A stretch of DNA of 64,000 nt from Flavobacterium ajazii (GTDB lineage: Bacteria; Bacteroidota; Bacteroidia; Flavobacteriales; Flavobacteriaceae), in the NCBI RefSeq assembly GCF_010614725.1, contig NZ_JAAEHL010000015.1:1-64000 (forward strand). Direction: 5' to 3'. The position numbers were made by a program, and so were the translations under genes. Positions 1 through 7,814 of the stretch are shown here, in pieces; positions within the stretch are counted from its first letter, which is position 1; the number at the start of each line of letters is the position of its first letter. A model generated the notes under the pieces. The model saw only the letters and a list, made by a program, of their open reading frames with translations, searched no databases and was not told the DNA's origin.

Positions 1-131
1 TCACTTACAACTCGTGTAAATAACTATTTTTGGGTAAACGTAGTTAACTAAAAAGGGTTTTTAGACGAACTGACGTTGTGTGCCATTCTAAGAAAATTAG
101 CAAAAACATTAGACCATAAAGCAAACAGATA

Positions 132-1226
132 ATGAAAAACATTTTAAGACTTTTAATTATTGGAGCCTGTATCTCAAGTTGTAATAACAACAAAACAACA
201 TTGGACAACAAACTAACATCTGATAACAAACCAAAACCTGATGCAAAAACTGAAATTAGAAAAATTAACGACCTCTTAAAACAATATGAAGAACCTTCAC
301 AAACGTTTAAAGTTTCGGCTGACAAACCTACACAAGTTACAGGTAAACAAGGAACAATTATTTCAGTAAACCCAGCCGACCTAACTACAGAAAATGGACA
401 GCCATTTGGAAAAAATATCGAAGTAGAATTAAAAGAACTAACGAATCAAGAACAACTCTTTCGGACAAACGCACAAACAACCTCTAATAGACAGCTACTT
501 GTTTCAGGAGGTGCTTACTTTATCAATATAACCTCCGACGGGAAACAACTAAAACTTAAAGATGGTAAAAGTTTAAGTGTTGAATTTCCTAAAATCACAA
601 CAAACAAAATGTCTTTATTCTACGGACAACGAGACACTTTAGGACAACTCAATTGGCAAAAAGCGAAACAAAATTTTGAGAGCAAACTAAAACCGAAAGC
701 AAAAGTTGTTTCAACAAAAGATACAATAGCAAATGAAACAGATGAAATAGAGGATATACTTGAATACATAAAAAACGAAGACAGAAATCCTTTGACAAAA
801 AAAGAAAAGAAAGCTTTAAAAGACCAAGAGAAAAATATAGCACTTGCTGACAAAGTTTATAAAGCAATTGAATTAAAACAGTTCGGCTGGATTAATTGTG
901 ATAGGTTTTATGATGTGCCTAACAAAACAAACTTGCAATATGCTTTGAATGACAAAAGTTTTATTAGTGCAAATGTTTATCTAGTTTTCAAAGATATCAA
1001 TAGCGTTATGCAAAGCTGTTATCTTTCATTTAAGAACAAAAAATTTAACTCCGGATTCCAAAATATTCCTATAGGTGCAAAGACAGAACTTATTGCATTT
1101 TCAATCAGGAACGGAAAGACCTTTATCCATAAATCTGACTTAACAATTAAAGCAAATGAAACAATTCAATTGGTACTGAAAGAATTCAGCCAAGACCAAG
1201 TGGATAAAGTATTTCAATCCAATTAA
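132..1226 (+). CDS. Conserved hypothetical lipoprotein
   Basis: Predicted cell-envelope lipoprotein of unknown function. The first 17 residues form a short basic-hydrophobic signal ending in a lipobox (ISSC, cysteine at about residue 17), so the mature protein should be lipid-anchored. Residues 60-160 hold a beta-rich stretch with phrases such as GTIISVNPADL and LLVSGGAYFINI, which I associate with uncharacterised Bacteroidota envelope proteins. A lysine/glutamate-rich linker follows at about 180-250, then a second globular part. The ATG at 132 directly precedes the signal peptide, so the start is secure. It is the first of several small plus-strand genes each separated by its own gap, and no operon partner is evident. 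Confidence 0.75.
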   Translation: MKNILRLLIIGACISSCNNNKTTLDNKLTSDNKPKPDAKTEIRKINDLLKQYEEPSQTFKVSADKPTQVTGKQGTIISVNPADLTTENGQPFGKNIEVELKELTNQEQLFRTNAQTTSNRQLLVSGGAYFINITSDGKQLKLKDGKSLSVEFPKITTNKMSLFYGQRDTLGQLNWQKAKQNFESKLKPKAKVVSTKDTIANETDEIEDILEYIKNEDRNPLTKKEKKALKDQEKNIALADKVYKAIELKQFGWINCDRFYDVPNKTNLQYALNDKSFISANVYLVFKDINSVMQSCYLSFKNKKFNSGFQNIPIGAKTELIAFSIRNGKTFIHKSDLTIKANETIQLVLKEFSQDQVDKVFQSN

Positions 1227-1394
1227 CAGAAGAAAATGACATACAACAGGCATTTAGCAAGACTGGAAATTATATGGCAAAATTCACGTTTTCGTTTTCA
1301 CGAAATTTTATCTTTAACAGAAAAAAGCAGTTAGGAAACTCGCAAACAAAAGCGTATGAACGTTGACTGAAACAATATCAAATAACCATAAATA

Positions 1395-2048
1395 ATGAAA
1401 GAAACAGATGATTTGTCATTTTATGAAAATTTATTATTAACACAAATTTATTGCGACCAACAACTTCTGAATTCTGAAAAAAACATTGCATCAATTTTCA
1501 GGAGTATAAACCCGATTCGGAATGGAAAGAAATTATTCGAGTTTAAGATTACGGACTATGGATATACTCCTGGTACCCGATTCAGCTTCTCAACAGAATG
1601 GACTCAGGATCCGATAGATTGGAGTTCTGGTTTATTTATAGAATTATTTAATTTCCAGCTTTTAAAAAAGCGAGAGAATATAAAAACTACCGTTTCCGAC
1701 CAGGAATTCCAAGGGAAAATTTTAGTAGCGGAAATCGGTAACACGGTTACAGATGGTGTGTCTGAAATTTGGTCAGACGGACTAATTGATTTTTATGATT
1801 ATCCTCCTATTGATACCTGGTTCCATCTTGAAAACAATCCAAATGGACGGCTTCTTTTTGCATGGATTCCAATAGAATTTGTATACAATGCAACTGAGGC
1901 TATGACGGTAAATTGTGTAGATTGTCTCTATTGGTTTGACGAAGAACAAACTGAACAAAAAGAAAAAGAAGTTGAACGTCGGGGCGACAATTCAGAAAAA
2001 TCATTTTACAATAAAATTAGGCAGTTTTTAAGAAAAAAGAAGGAATAA
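1395..2048 (+). CDS. Hypothetical protein
   Basis: I do not recognise this 217-residue protein. It has no signal peptide or membrane segment and is probably cytoplasmic. The middle is rich in tryptophan and aromatic residues (FSTEWTQDPIDW, SEIWSDGLIDFYDYPP). A CVDC pair lies near residue 175, and the last 30 residues are highly charged. The gene is preceded by 168 nt of non-coding DNA and followed by a 65-nt gap, so it does not look co-transcribed as part of a tight operon. It could be an immunity-like or orphan cassette gene, but nothing in the sequence decides this. Confidence 0.6.
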   Translation: MKETDDLSFYENLLLTQIYCDQQLLNSEKNIASIFRSINPIRNGKKLFEFKITDYGYTPGTRFSFSTEWTQDPIDWSSGLFIELFNFQLLKKRENIKTTVSDQEFQGKILVAEIGNTVTDGVSEIWSDGLIDFYDYPPIDTWFHLENNPNGRLLFAWIPIEFVYNATEAMTVNCVDCLYWFDEEQTEQKEKEVERRGDNSEKSFYNKIRQFLRKKKE

Positions 2049-2113
2049 AAGTAAATACAGCTAACAACTGCAGGTTTATATACTATTCGAAAAACTACAA
2101 TAAATAAATAAGT

Positions 2114-2485
2114 ATGACGGCAACCGAAAAAATAACCCAAGCTATTAACAATTTTGTTAAAGGCGGAGACAATAGCGATACTGATTTACTGGACAAAGTC
2201 CTGCACCAAGACTTTAGGGTAACCAATAATGGATTTATGAGGACTCCGGGAGTTACTATCATTGACAAACAAAAATATTTATCAAATATCAGAGAGGGTG
2301 TTTTTGGAGGGCTTCCAAGGAAAATGATAATTGAGGATTTGACTTATGATTCAACAATTGCAATGGTTAAACTTCGTTTAGAAAGTTCAGAAAATTATTT
2401 TGTATCCTATAATTCTTTAGTCTTAGACATTGACAATGAATGGAAAATCATAAATAATCTTGCGGTAGTGAATTCTAAAAAGTAG
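2114..2485 (+). CDS. NTF2-like protein (lumazine-binding/SnoaL-type fold)
   Basis: A small 123-residue protein with the pattern of the putative lumazine-binding/NTF2-like family. An N-terminal helix with a short acidic loop leads into HQDFRVTNNGF, followed by a middle segment around a KQKYLSNI helix and a C-terminal beta-meander (IAMVKLRLES, NYFVSYNSLVLD, EWKIINNLAV). Family members of this size are usually single-domain cone-shaped alpha+beta barrels. Many lack a known substrate. There is no signal peptide. Another NTF2-like gene lies 2 kb downstream, and a broken one lies at 14.5 kb. Confidence 0.7.
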   Translation: MTATEKITQAINNFVKGGDNSDTDLLDKVLHQDFRVTNNGFMRTPGVTIIDKQKYLSNIREGVFGGLPRKMIIEDLTYDSTIAMVKLRLESSENYFVSYNSLVLDIDNEWKIINNLAVVNSKK

Positions 2486-2634
2486 CAAAAAATTATAAAA
2501 AAACGCTGCGAAATATAGCTCCTATAATGAATTTCGTATTTGAAATCATTTCGCAAGTCTTAATTGAACTCAATTTAGTTTCAAACCTGCAGTAGTACCG
2601 GAAAACCAATATATAATAATTGAAAAATAGATTT

Positions 2635-3189
2635 ATGACAAATTACGACATTGAAAACGAATTAAGACCTAACCTGAGTTTAGACGAAAAACTTATTTGG
2701 ACCGGAAAGCCAAAAACCGGAATTATATTTAGGAGTTCAGACTTCTTTTTAATTCCCTTTAGTTTGCTTTGGGGTGGTTTTGCAATATTCTGGGAGAGTA
2801 CTGTTATCATGACAGATGCTCCTTTCTTCTTTAAGCTTTGGGGAATTCCATTTGTATTAGTTGGGCTTTATATAACTATTGGACGTTTTTTCATTGATGC
2901 CAAAAAACGAGCAAATACAATTTATGGAATTACATCTGATAGGATAATTATTAAATCAGGGATATTTGACAGAGATATCAAGTCCCTCAATATCAGAACA
3001 CTTTCTGATGTGACTATAAATCAAAAAACTGATAATACAGGAACAATAACGCTAGGTCCAACAGACTCAAGAAGTTCAATGATGCAAGGAATAGAATGGC
3101 CTGGAGTTAAACAAACTCCAAGGCTTGAATTTGTTGAAAACGTAAAAAGTGTTTATGATAAAATCATTGAATTACAACGACAAAAATAA
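2635..3189 (+). CDS. Bacterial PH-domain (DUF304/bPH2) membrane protein
   Basis: A predicted inner-membrane protein of about 184 residues with two adjacent hydrophobic segments near residues 35-55 and 65-85. A bacterial pleckstrin-homology-like domain of the DUF304 type follows, recognisable from the phrase YGITSDRIIIKSGIFDRDIKSL, which is typical of that family. The role is unknown; family members are often membrane-associated adaptor proteins. An in-frame TTG at 2620 would add five residues. The ATG at 2635 is preferred because the extra residues add nothing to the fold. Confidence 0.75.
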   Translation: MTNYDIENELRPNLSLDEKLIWTGKPKTGIIFRSSDFFLIPFSLLWGGFAIFWESTVIMTDAPFFFKLWGIPFVLVGLYITIGRFFIDAKKRANTIYGITSDRIIIKSGIFDRDIKSLNIRTLSDVTINQKTDNTGTITLGPTDSRSSMMQGIEWPGVKQTPRLEFVENVKSVYDKIIELQRQK

Positions 3190-3229
3190 TTACTTATAAA
3201 AGCCCATCGGTAAACAGATAACATAAGCC

Positions 3230-3658
3230 ATGAAAAAAAACGCTATTCAAAAAGAACTAACCGACGCTGTTAAAAGTCTTCTTGAAATGGCCAGGGACCT
3301 GACCTTTAATAAAATCTCAAGCAATTGTTTCTTTATAACTTCAGAAATAGAACGCAGCGAGCGGAATTCCTTTGAGCAAAACAAAATCAGAATAAATTCA
3401 AACAATAAAAAAACAGCCAAAACTTTAGCAGATGTTATACCTGACATTGAAAAGTTATATGACAATCTTTACGACTTAAATCTTTATGTTTACAAAACAG
3501 AAAAAAAGCAAACGATAATTGAAATACAATATTACCCACTATCTTCTCTTGACTTCGATTATCAAAAAAAAATAGAGAGAACAGAACCAATGTTACACTT
3601 TAAGATTTATACACCTCCATATTATTCTGAAAACAACAAAAAATTTGATATACATTAG
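3230..3658 (+). CDS. Hypothetical protein
   Basis: An unrecognised 142-residue soluble protein, charged and lysine-rich, without a signal peptide or membrane segments. The N-terminal third is predicted helical. A beta-strand pair follows (LYVYKTEKKQTIIEIQYYP), and the C-terminus ends in a short hydrophobic and aromatic stretch. It starts 40 nt after the DUF304 gene and could be co-transcribed with it. No function can be assigned. Confidence 0.55.
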   Translation: MKKNAIQKELTDAVKSLLEMARDLTFNKISSNCFFITSEIERSERNSFEQNKIRINSNNKKTAKTLADVIPDIEKLYDNLYDLNLYVYKTEKKQTIIEIQYYPLSSLDFDYQKKIERTEPMLHFKIYTPPYYSENNKKFDIH

Positions 3659-3767
3659 CAATTCGGCACATTAAATCACAAATGGAAAATGTTTTGGTGG
3701 AATCGAAAAATCAACAAAATTATTCAACAAAGAAATTTAACCTAACCCATAAAAATAATACAACAAT

Positions 3768-4487
3768 ATGAATGAAATATTTCAAATCAGAGCCAACGGA
3801 TTTAATGAAATCAAAAAGCAAATGATAATCAAATCAATACCAACACTTTTAATCTCAATGGGATTTGGAGTTGGTATCGTATTTTTTAACGCAGAAGACA
3901 AAGAAAGTCTTATAAGTATTCTTCCTTTTATGATTCCACTTTTAATTTTGTGCTTAGGATTTGGGCTTTACACAGGGTTAAAAAGACAAAAAATGTTGTT
4001 TCAAAGCTATAGATTAATACTATCAGAAAATAATATTGTAAGAGAACAGGCAAACACACCAACCGTTAATATTCCGCTTACAGACATCCAATCCATCATT
4101 AAAGACAAAAAGGGAGGTTATGCCATAAAGGGAAAAACGGCTGTAGAAACTATTTTAGTCCCTGCCCAAATTGAAAATCACGAAAAATTAGAGCTATTAC
4201 TCGACCATATTAAACCCGTTGAAGAACTTACTCAGCCTTCATTTGATGAGAAATACAGATTTCCAATTCTACTTTTGATGCTTATCTGTATGGCGACAGT
4301 CTACATTTCATTTAACAAAATTCTTGTTGGAGTTTGTTGTTTAATTGTCAGCAGCCTTCTAATCAGATCTTCGATTCAGATTTTAAAAAATAAAAATATA
4401 GATCATAAAACCAAAAGAGTTGGGTATTATTCACTTGTCGTTTTGGCATCTGTTGTTGCTGTTACAATTATGAAATTTAATTTATAA
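3768..4487 (+). CDS. Hypothetical four-helix membrane protein with PH-like loop
   Basis: A predicted inner-membrane protein of 239 residues. Two hydrophobic segments lie at about residues 24-70 and further hydrophobic segments at about 165-237. Between them is a soluble loop of about 80 residues whose strands (YRLILSENNIVREQ, VNIPLTDIQSIIKDKKGGYAI) look like a bacterial PH-type fold. I infer a membrane-anchored PH-like protein related in design to the DUF304 gene upstream. No catalytic motif is visible. The gene stands alone, with a 109-nt gap before it and a 67-nt gap after it. Confidence 0.6.
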   Translation: MNEIFQIRANGFNEIKKQMIIKSIPTLLISMGFGVGIVFFNAEDKESLISILPFMIPLLILCLGFGLYTGLKRQKMLFQSYRLILSENNIVREQANTPTVNIPLTDIQSIIKDKKGGYAIKGKTAVETILVPAQIENHEKLELLLDHIKPVEELTQPSFDEKYRFPILLLMLICMATVYISFNKILVGVCCLIVSSLLIRSSIQILKNKNIDHKTKRVGYYSLVVLASVVAVTIMKFNL

Positions 4488-4554
4488 ATGATATTAAAAA
4501 AACGTCAAGTAATATGATTCCGAATAGAGAAATATCTTAAATAAAAAATCAAAA

Positions 4555-4926
4555 ATGACAAAAATGGCAAATCAATTTCAGGATATTATCAAAAAAGCTT
4601 ATACCGCTTTTAACGAAAGAAACATCGACAAAGCATTATCAACAATGCAGAACGATGTACAATGGTCAAAAGCATGGGAAGGCGGCTACATAAGTGGTCA
4701 CGATGAAATTAATCTGTATTGGACTAGACAATGGACAGAGATAAATCCGAAGGTAGAGCCGATTGGTTTTACTGAAAGAGAGAACGGAAGTTTAGAAGTA
4801 AAAGTGCATCAAAATGTAAAAGATCTTCAAGGTAATATACTATTTGACGGATTAGTAAAACACATTTACACCTTTCAGAACAGACTGATAAAAACTATGG
4901 ATATTGAATTAGCAGAAAACAATTAG
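4555..4926 (+). CDS. SnoaL/NTF2-like protein
   Basis: A 123-residue single-domain NTF2-like protein. The opening helix AYTAFNERNIDKALSTM followed by VQWSKAWEGGYISGHDEI is characteristic of the SnoaL-like/nuclear-transport-factor-2 family. The C-terminal strands (EVKVHQNV, VKHIYTFQNRLIKTMDI) complete the sheet. Members bind small hydrophobic ligands or catalyse isomerisations, but the substrate cannot be deduced here. Initiation at ATG 4564 (residue 4) is equally possible. There is no signal peptide, so it is probably cytoplasmic. Confidence 0.75.
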   Translation: MTKMANQFQDIIKKAYTAFNERNIDKALSTMQNDVQWSKAWEGGYISGHDEINLYWTRQWTEINPKVEPIGFTERENGSLEVKVHQNVKDLQGNILFDGLVKHIYTFQNRLIKTMDIELAENN

Positions 4927-5164
4927 TCAAATCTACATTTTACAATTCGGATTATTATTGGGTTTGATTTCAACAATATTAAAATAATTTTCAAAATAAT
5001 TTTCACTTAAATAAATTTAGCTGTTTAAATTCGTTTTTCTCATAATAAAAGATTTTTTCTATATTAGCTGATATTAAATTCAATTTCCTGAAACAAAGCC
5101 GGTTCAAATTGGATGAATGAGAGCCCTCTTAGGGCTGACGTGTGTAAAATCGGATTATATTATT

Positions 5165-5998
5165 ATGATTAAAAATATTCTTTCTCTCTGTTTTATTTGT
5201 TTAGCCATAACTGTAAATGGTCAAAACAGCAACAAAGCAATCAAAGTTTCACAAAAAGCGCTGGAACTCGTTAAGTCTAAAAAAACCAATGACTTAATCC
5301 AATTATTTGAAACAGAAGTTCTGCCTGTTTTAAGTGAGGAAGAAATGAGTAAATTTATTGATCAGTCTTTAAAAACCATCAACAACGAACCAATTGATTT
5401 TAAAAACTACAAAACAGATTTAATCAAATCGGATCAGGATAATTCTAAAGAGTTTTATCGATTCAGGTTTCCGTTGGGAAGTAAAGGCGATGGAAAAGAT
5501 TTTTTCCAGGTCACTTTTTTAGCTGCTGGAAATTATGAAAAAGTATATTCGCTCAATTTCATACGCATCGAACGAATGAAAGATGTTACGGTAACGTTTG
5601 GAGCAGAAAACGAAAAAATCCCTGGTGTTGGCGAGGTGAAAACAGAGCTTTACAGCGATACCGGATTCATAAAAACGATTAAATATCGTGATTTTCAATA
5701 TTTCATTATAATTGAATTTGACGAACACCAAAACAAAGTTTCTGAAAGCAAATTTCCATTGGACAATCTGACTTTCAAAACCCTTACACAATTTTATTCC
5801 AACGGAAAAATTGAACTGATAGCCACTTATGAGAACGGTTTCATAACAGGTCATTTTCAAAAATTCTACGAAAATGGTAACTTGGAACGAGAAGGCTTTT
5901 ACATCAAAAAACTGAAAAAAGAAGGATACTGGAAATATTTTTCAGAGAATGGAAGTCTTGATAAAATAGAACAGTATGTTGATGGAAAGAAGATGTAG
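5165..5998 (+). CDS. Secreted MORN-like (YwqK-type) repeat protein
   Basis: An exported protein of about 277 residues. An upstream in-frame ATG at 5117 exists, but the classical signal peptide (MIKNILSLCFICLAITVNGQ) begins at 5165, which I take as the start. The N-terminal half resembles DUF3887-like folds (SQKALELVKSKK, then a charged helix). The C-terminal third has three to four consecutive MORN-variant units (FYSNGKIE, FYENGNLEREG, YFSENGSLDKIE), as in YwqK-type antitoxin-like repeat proteins of Bacteroidota. It should be periplasmic or surface-exposed. The function is unknown. Confidence 0.7.
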   Translation: MIKNILSLCFICLAITVNGQNSNKAIKVSQKALELVKSKKTNDLIQLFETEVLPVLSEEEMSKFIDQSLKTINNEPIDFKNYKTDLIKSDQDNSKEFYRFRFPLGSKGDGKDFFQVTFLAAGNYEKVYSLNFIRIERMKDVTVTFGAENEKIPGVGEVKTELYSDTGFIKTIKYRDFQYFIIIEFDEHQNKVSESKFPLDNLTFKTLTQFYSNGKIELIATYENGFITGHFQKFYENGNLEREGFYIKKLKKEGYWKYFSENGSLDKIEQYVDGKKM

Positions 5999-6012
5999 AA
6001 CGTTGTATTATT

Positions 6013-6088
6013 AACCCGTTTGGTAAAATTAAAATAGGTGTCAGGCTGAGCCCATTCGACTTCGCTCAGGATAAACTTAGTCGAAGCC
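6013..6088. repeat. Partial copy of the dispersed palindromic (MITE/REP-like) element
   Basis: It begins with AACCCGTTTGGT and continues through a CTGAGC...GCTCAGG palindromic core, matching the short-arm end of the two full copies at 32.7 and 34.6 kb. The other end is absent, so this is a truncated copy. Confidence 0.75.
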
Positions 6089-6216
6089 TCTTTCGATTAA
6101 AAAAATAATCGCAATCTTTTTTTCACTAAAATAAAACTCAAAGACTAAATACAATCTCAAGGTATTAAGTTTCTTGCATTATGAAAATCCTAAACCATTT
6201 TCTTAATCATTTGTCT

Positions 6217-6224
6217 TAAATTTG
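6217..6224 (+). promoter_or_regulatory. Bacteroidota -7 box (TAAATTTG) with adjacent CTGTC-ACG-GACAG dyad
   Basis: TAAATTTG matches the TAnnTTTG -7 consensus of Bacteroidota sigma-A promoters. Six bases further on, a CTGTC-N3-GACAG inverted repeat (6230-6242) overlaps the expected transcription start and could be an operator for the monooxygenase gene at 6288. No convincing -33 TTG is visible. Confidence 0.45.
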
Positions 6225-6287
6225 CACAACTGTCACGGACAGCAAAACACTGAAAAATATATTTTTTCACGTTAAATTTAAGAGGAA

Positions 6288-7739
6288 GTGAAAAGTGAAA
6301 AAACAAGCTGGTCCATTTGTCCGGAATGTCAGGGACAAGGCAAGAAAAAGCAAAGACTCAGCAAGAAGGTAAAACTTCAATACCAAAGGACATTAGAACA
6401 ATTTGAGAAAACAAATGGAGAAGGAACAGCTCCCGCTCGTCCTAAACCTCATCTATACCAGTGTTTAAACTGTAACGGATCCGGATTAATTTCTACTGAC
6501 ACATACCCTCTTCCAGATAAAGTCAATTATCCTCACGTTGCTATTATTGGCGGCGGTATAGGAGGTACTGCTCTTGCTGTTGCCTGTCTGCACCGCGGAA
6601 TTCCTTTTACACTTTATGAACGCGACAGTCACTTTGAAGCACGATCACAGGGTTATGGACTCACTTTGCAGCAAGCCAGTAAAGCGATTGAGGGATTCGG
6701 TATTTTTTCGTTAAACGAAGGAGTTGTTTCAACACGTCATTTGGTGCATACAACAGAAGGAAAAGTGATTGGCGAATGGGGAATCAGAAAATGGATTCCG
6801 TCTGATGCGAAAACTTCTCCAAAACGCACTAATGTACATATCGCCCGACAGGCTTTACGCTTAGCCCTGCTTGAAGAACTTGGCGGAAATGACGCTGTTC
6901 AGTGGGGACACCAGTTAACAGATTTAAAACAATCAGAAAACAACAGTATTGAACTAAGTTTTCTAGTGAATGGAGAAACAAAAAACATCAAAACAGACCT
7001 TGTAGTTGGTGCTGACGGTATTCGCAGTTCGGTACGCAAACTGCTGATTGGAGAAGACATTACTCCCCTACGTTATCTGGGCTGTATTGTGATATTGGGG
7101 ATCTGTCCATTGAAAGCTCTTGAAGGACTTGATAGTTCTTTATTAGATTCTGCCACCGTTTTTCAAACTGCCAATGGCAATGAACGAATTTACGTGATGC
7201 CTTATACCTCTGACTCAGTTATGTGGCAGCTTAGCTTTCCGGTGACAGAAGAAGATGCTAAAATATTAAGTGCAAAGGGAACTAAAGCATTAAAGGAGGA
7301 AGCATGTCGAAGAACCCAATGGCACTCCCCTGTTCCGCAAATTTTAGAAGCTACACAGGAAACTCAGATTTCAGGTTATCCTGTTTATGACCGGGAATTG
7401 CTTAAATCTGAATTGCTTCAAAAAGCGAGTCAGGTTACTCTTATCGGGGATGCAGCGCACCCAATGAGTCCCTTTAAAGGACAGGGTGCAAATCAGGCAC
7501 TGCTGGATGCACTCACACTTGCACGTGAAATCACAAAAGGCTGCAGACCTTTATCGAACTGGAGAAACGCAGGAATCAGGGAAAGTGTATTAAATGAGTT
7601 TGAATCGGAAATGCTAAAACGCAGTGCTGTCAAAGTAAAAGATTCAGCGGAAGCTGCAGAATTTCTGCATTCTGAAATTGTACTTCGTGAAGGCGATGAA
7701 CCCAGAGGACGATGTCTGAAGAAAAAAAATAAACCTTAA
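6288..7739 (+). CDS. FAD-dependent monooxygenase with N-terminal zinc-binding module
   Basis: A predicted class A flavoprotein monooxygenase (p-hydroxybenzoate-hydroxylase/TetX-like fold). It has the FAD-binding Rossmann motif IIGGGIGGTALA at about residues 86-97, the DG motif (VVGADGIRSSVRK) and the GD motif (TLIGDAAHPMSPFKGQGANQAL). The substrate is unknown; family members use NAD(P)H to hydroxylate aromatics or polyketide drugs. Unusually, about 80 residues precede the flavin domain and contain CPECQGQG and CLNCNGSG, a pair of DnaJ-type CxxCxGxG half-sites likely to bind one zinc. The GTG start at 6288 is preferred because AGAGGAA lies just upstream and the zinc motif begins at residue 10. 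The gene is monocistronic, with a terminator after it. Confidence 0.8.
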   Translation: MKSEKTSWSICPECQGQGKKKQRLSKKVKLQYQRTLEQFEKTNGEGTAPARPKPHLYQCLNCNGSGLISTDTYPLPDKVNYPHVAIIGGGIGGTALAVACLHRGIPFTLYERDSHFEARSQGYGLTLQQASKAIEGFGIFSLNEGVVSTRHLVHTTEGKVIGEWGIRKWIPSDAKTSPKRTNVHIARQALRLALLEELGGNDAVQWGHQLTDLKQSENNSIELSFLVNGETKNIKTDLVVGADGIRSSVRKLLIGEDITPLRYLGCIVILGICPLKALEGLDSSLLDSATVFQTANGNERIYVMPYTSDSVMWQLSFPVTEEDAKILSAKGTKALKEEACRRTQWHSPVPQILEATQETQISGYPVYDRELLKSELLQKASQVTLIGDAAHPMSPFKGQGANQALLDALTLAREITKGCRPLSNWRNAGIRESVLNEFESEMLKRSAVKVKDSAEAAEFLHSEIVLREGDEPRGRCLKKKNKP

Positions 7740-7757
7740 TCTGAAACCTCATTTATA

Positions 7758-7792
7758 AAAAAAATCCCGATTACGTTATGCAACCGGGATTT
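7758..7792 (-). terminator. Rho-independent terminator between convergent genes
   Basis: An 8-bp perfect stem AAATCCCG/CGGGATTT with a 15-nt loop. On the minus strand it is followed by a run of T, so it ends the secreted-repeat gene. It may also act weakly on the plus strand. Confidence 0.7.
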
Positions 7793-7814
7793 GTTCAATA
7801 TATTTAAAAAACAA

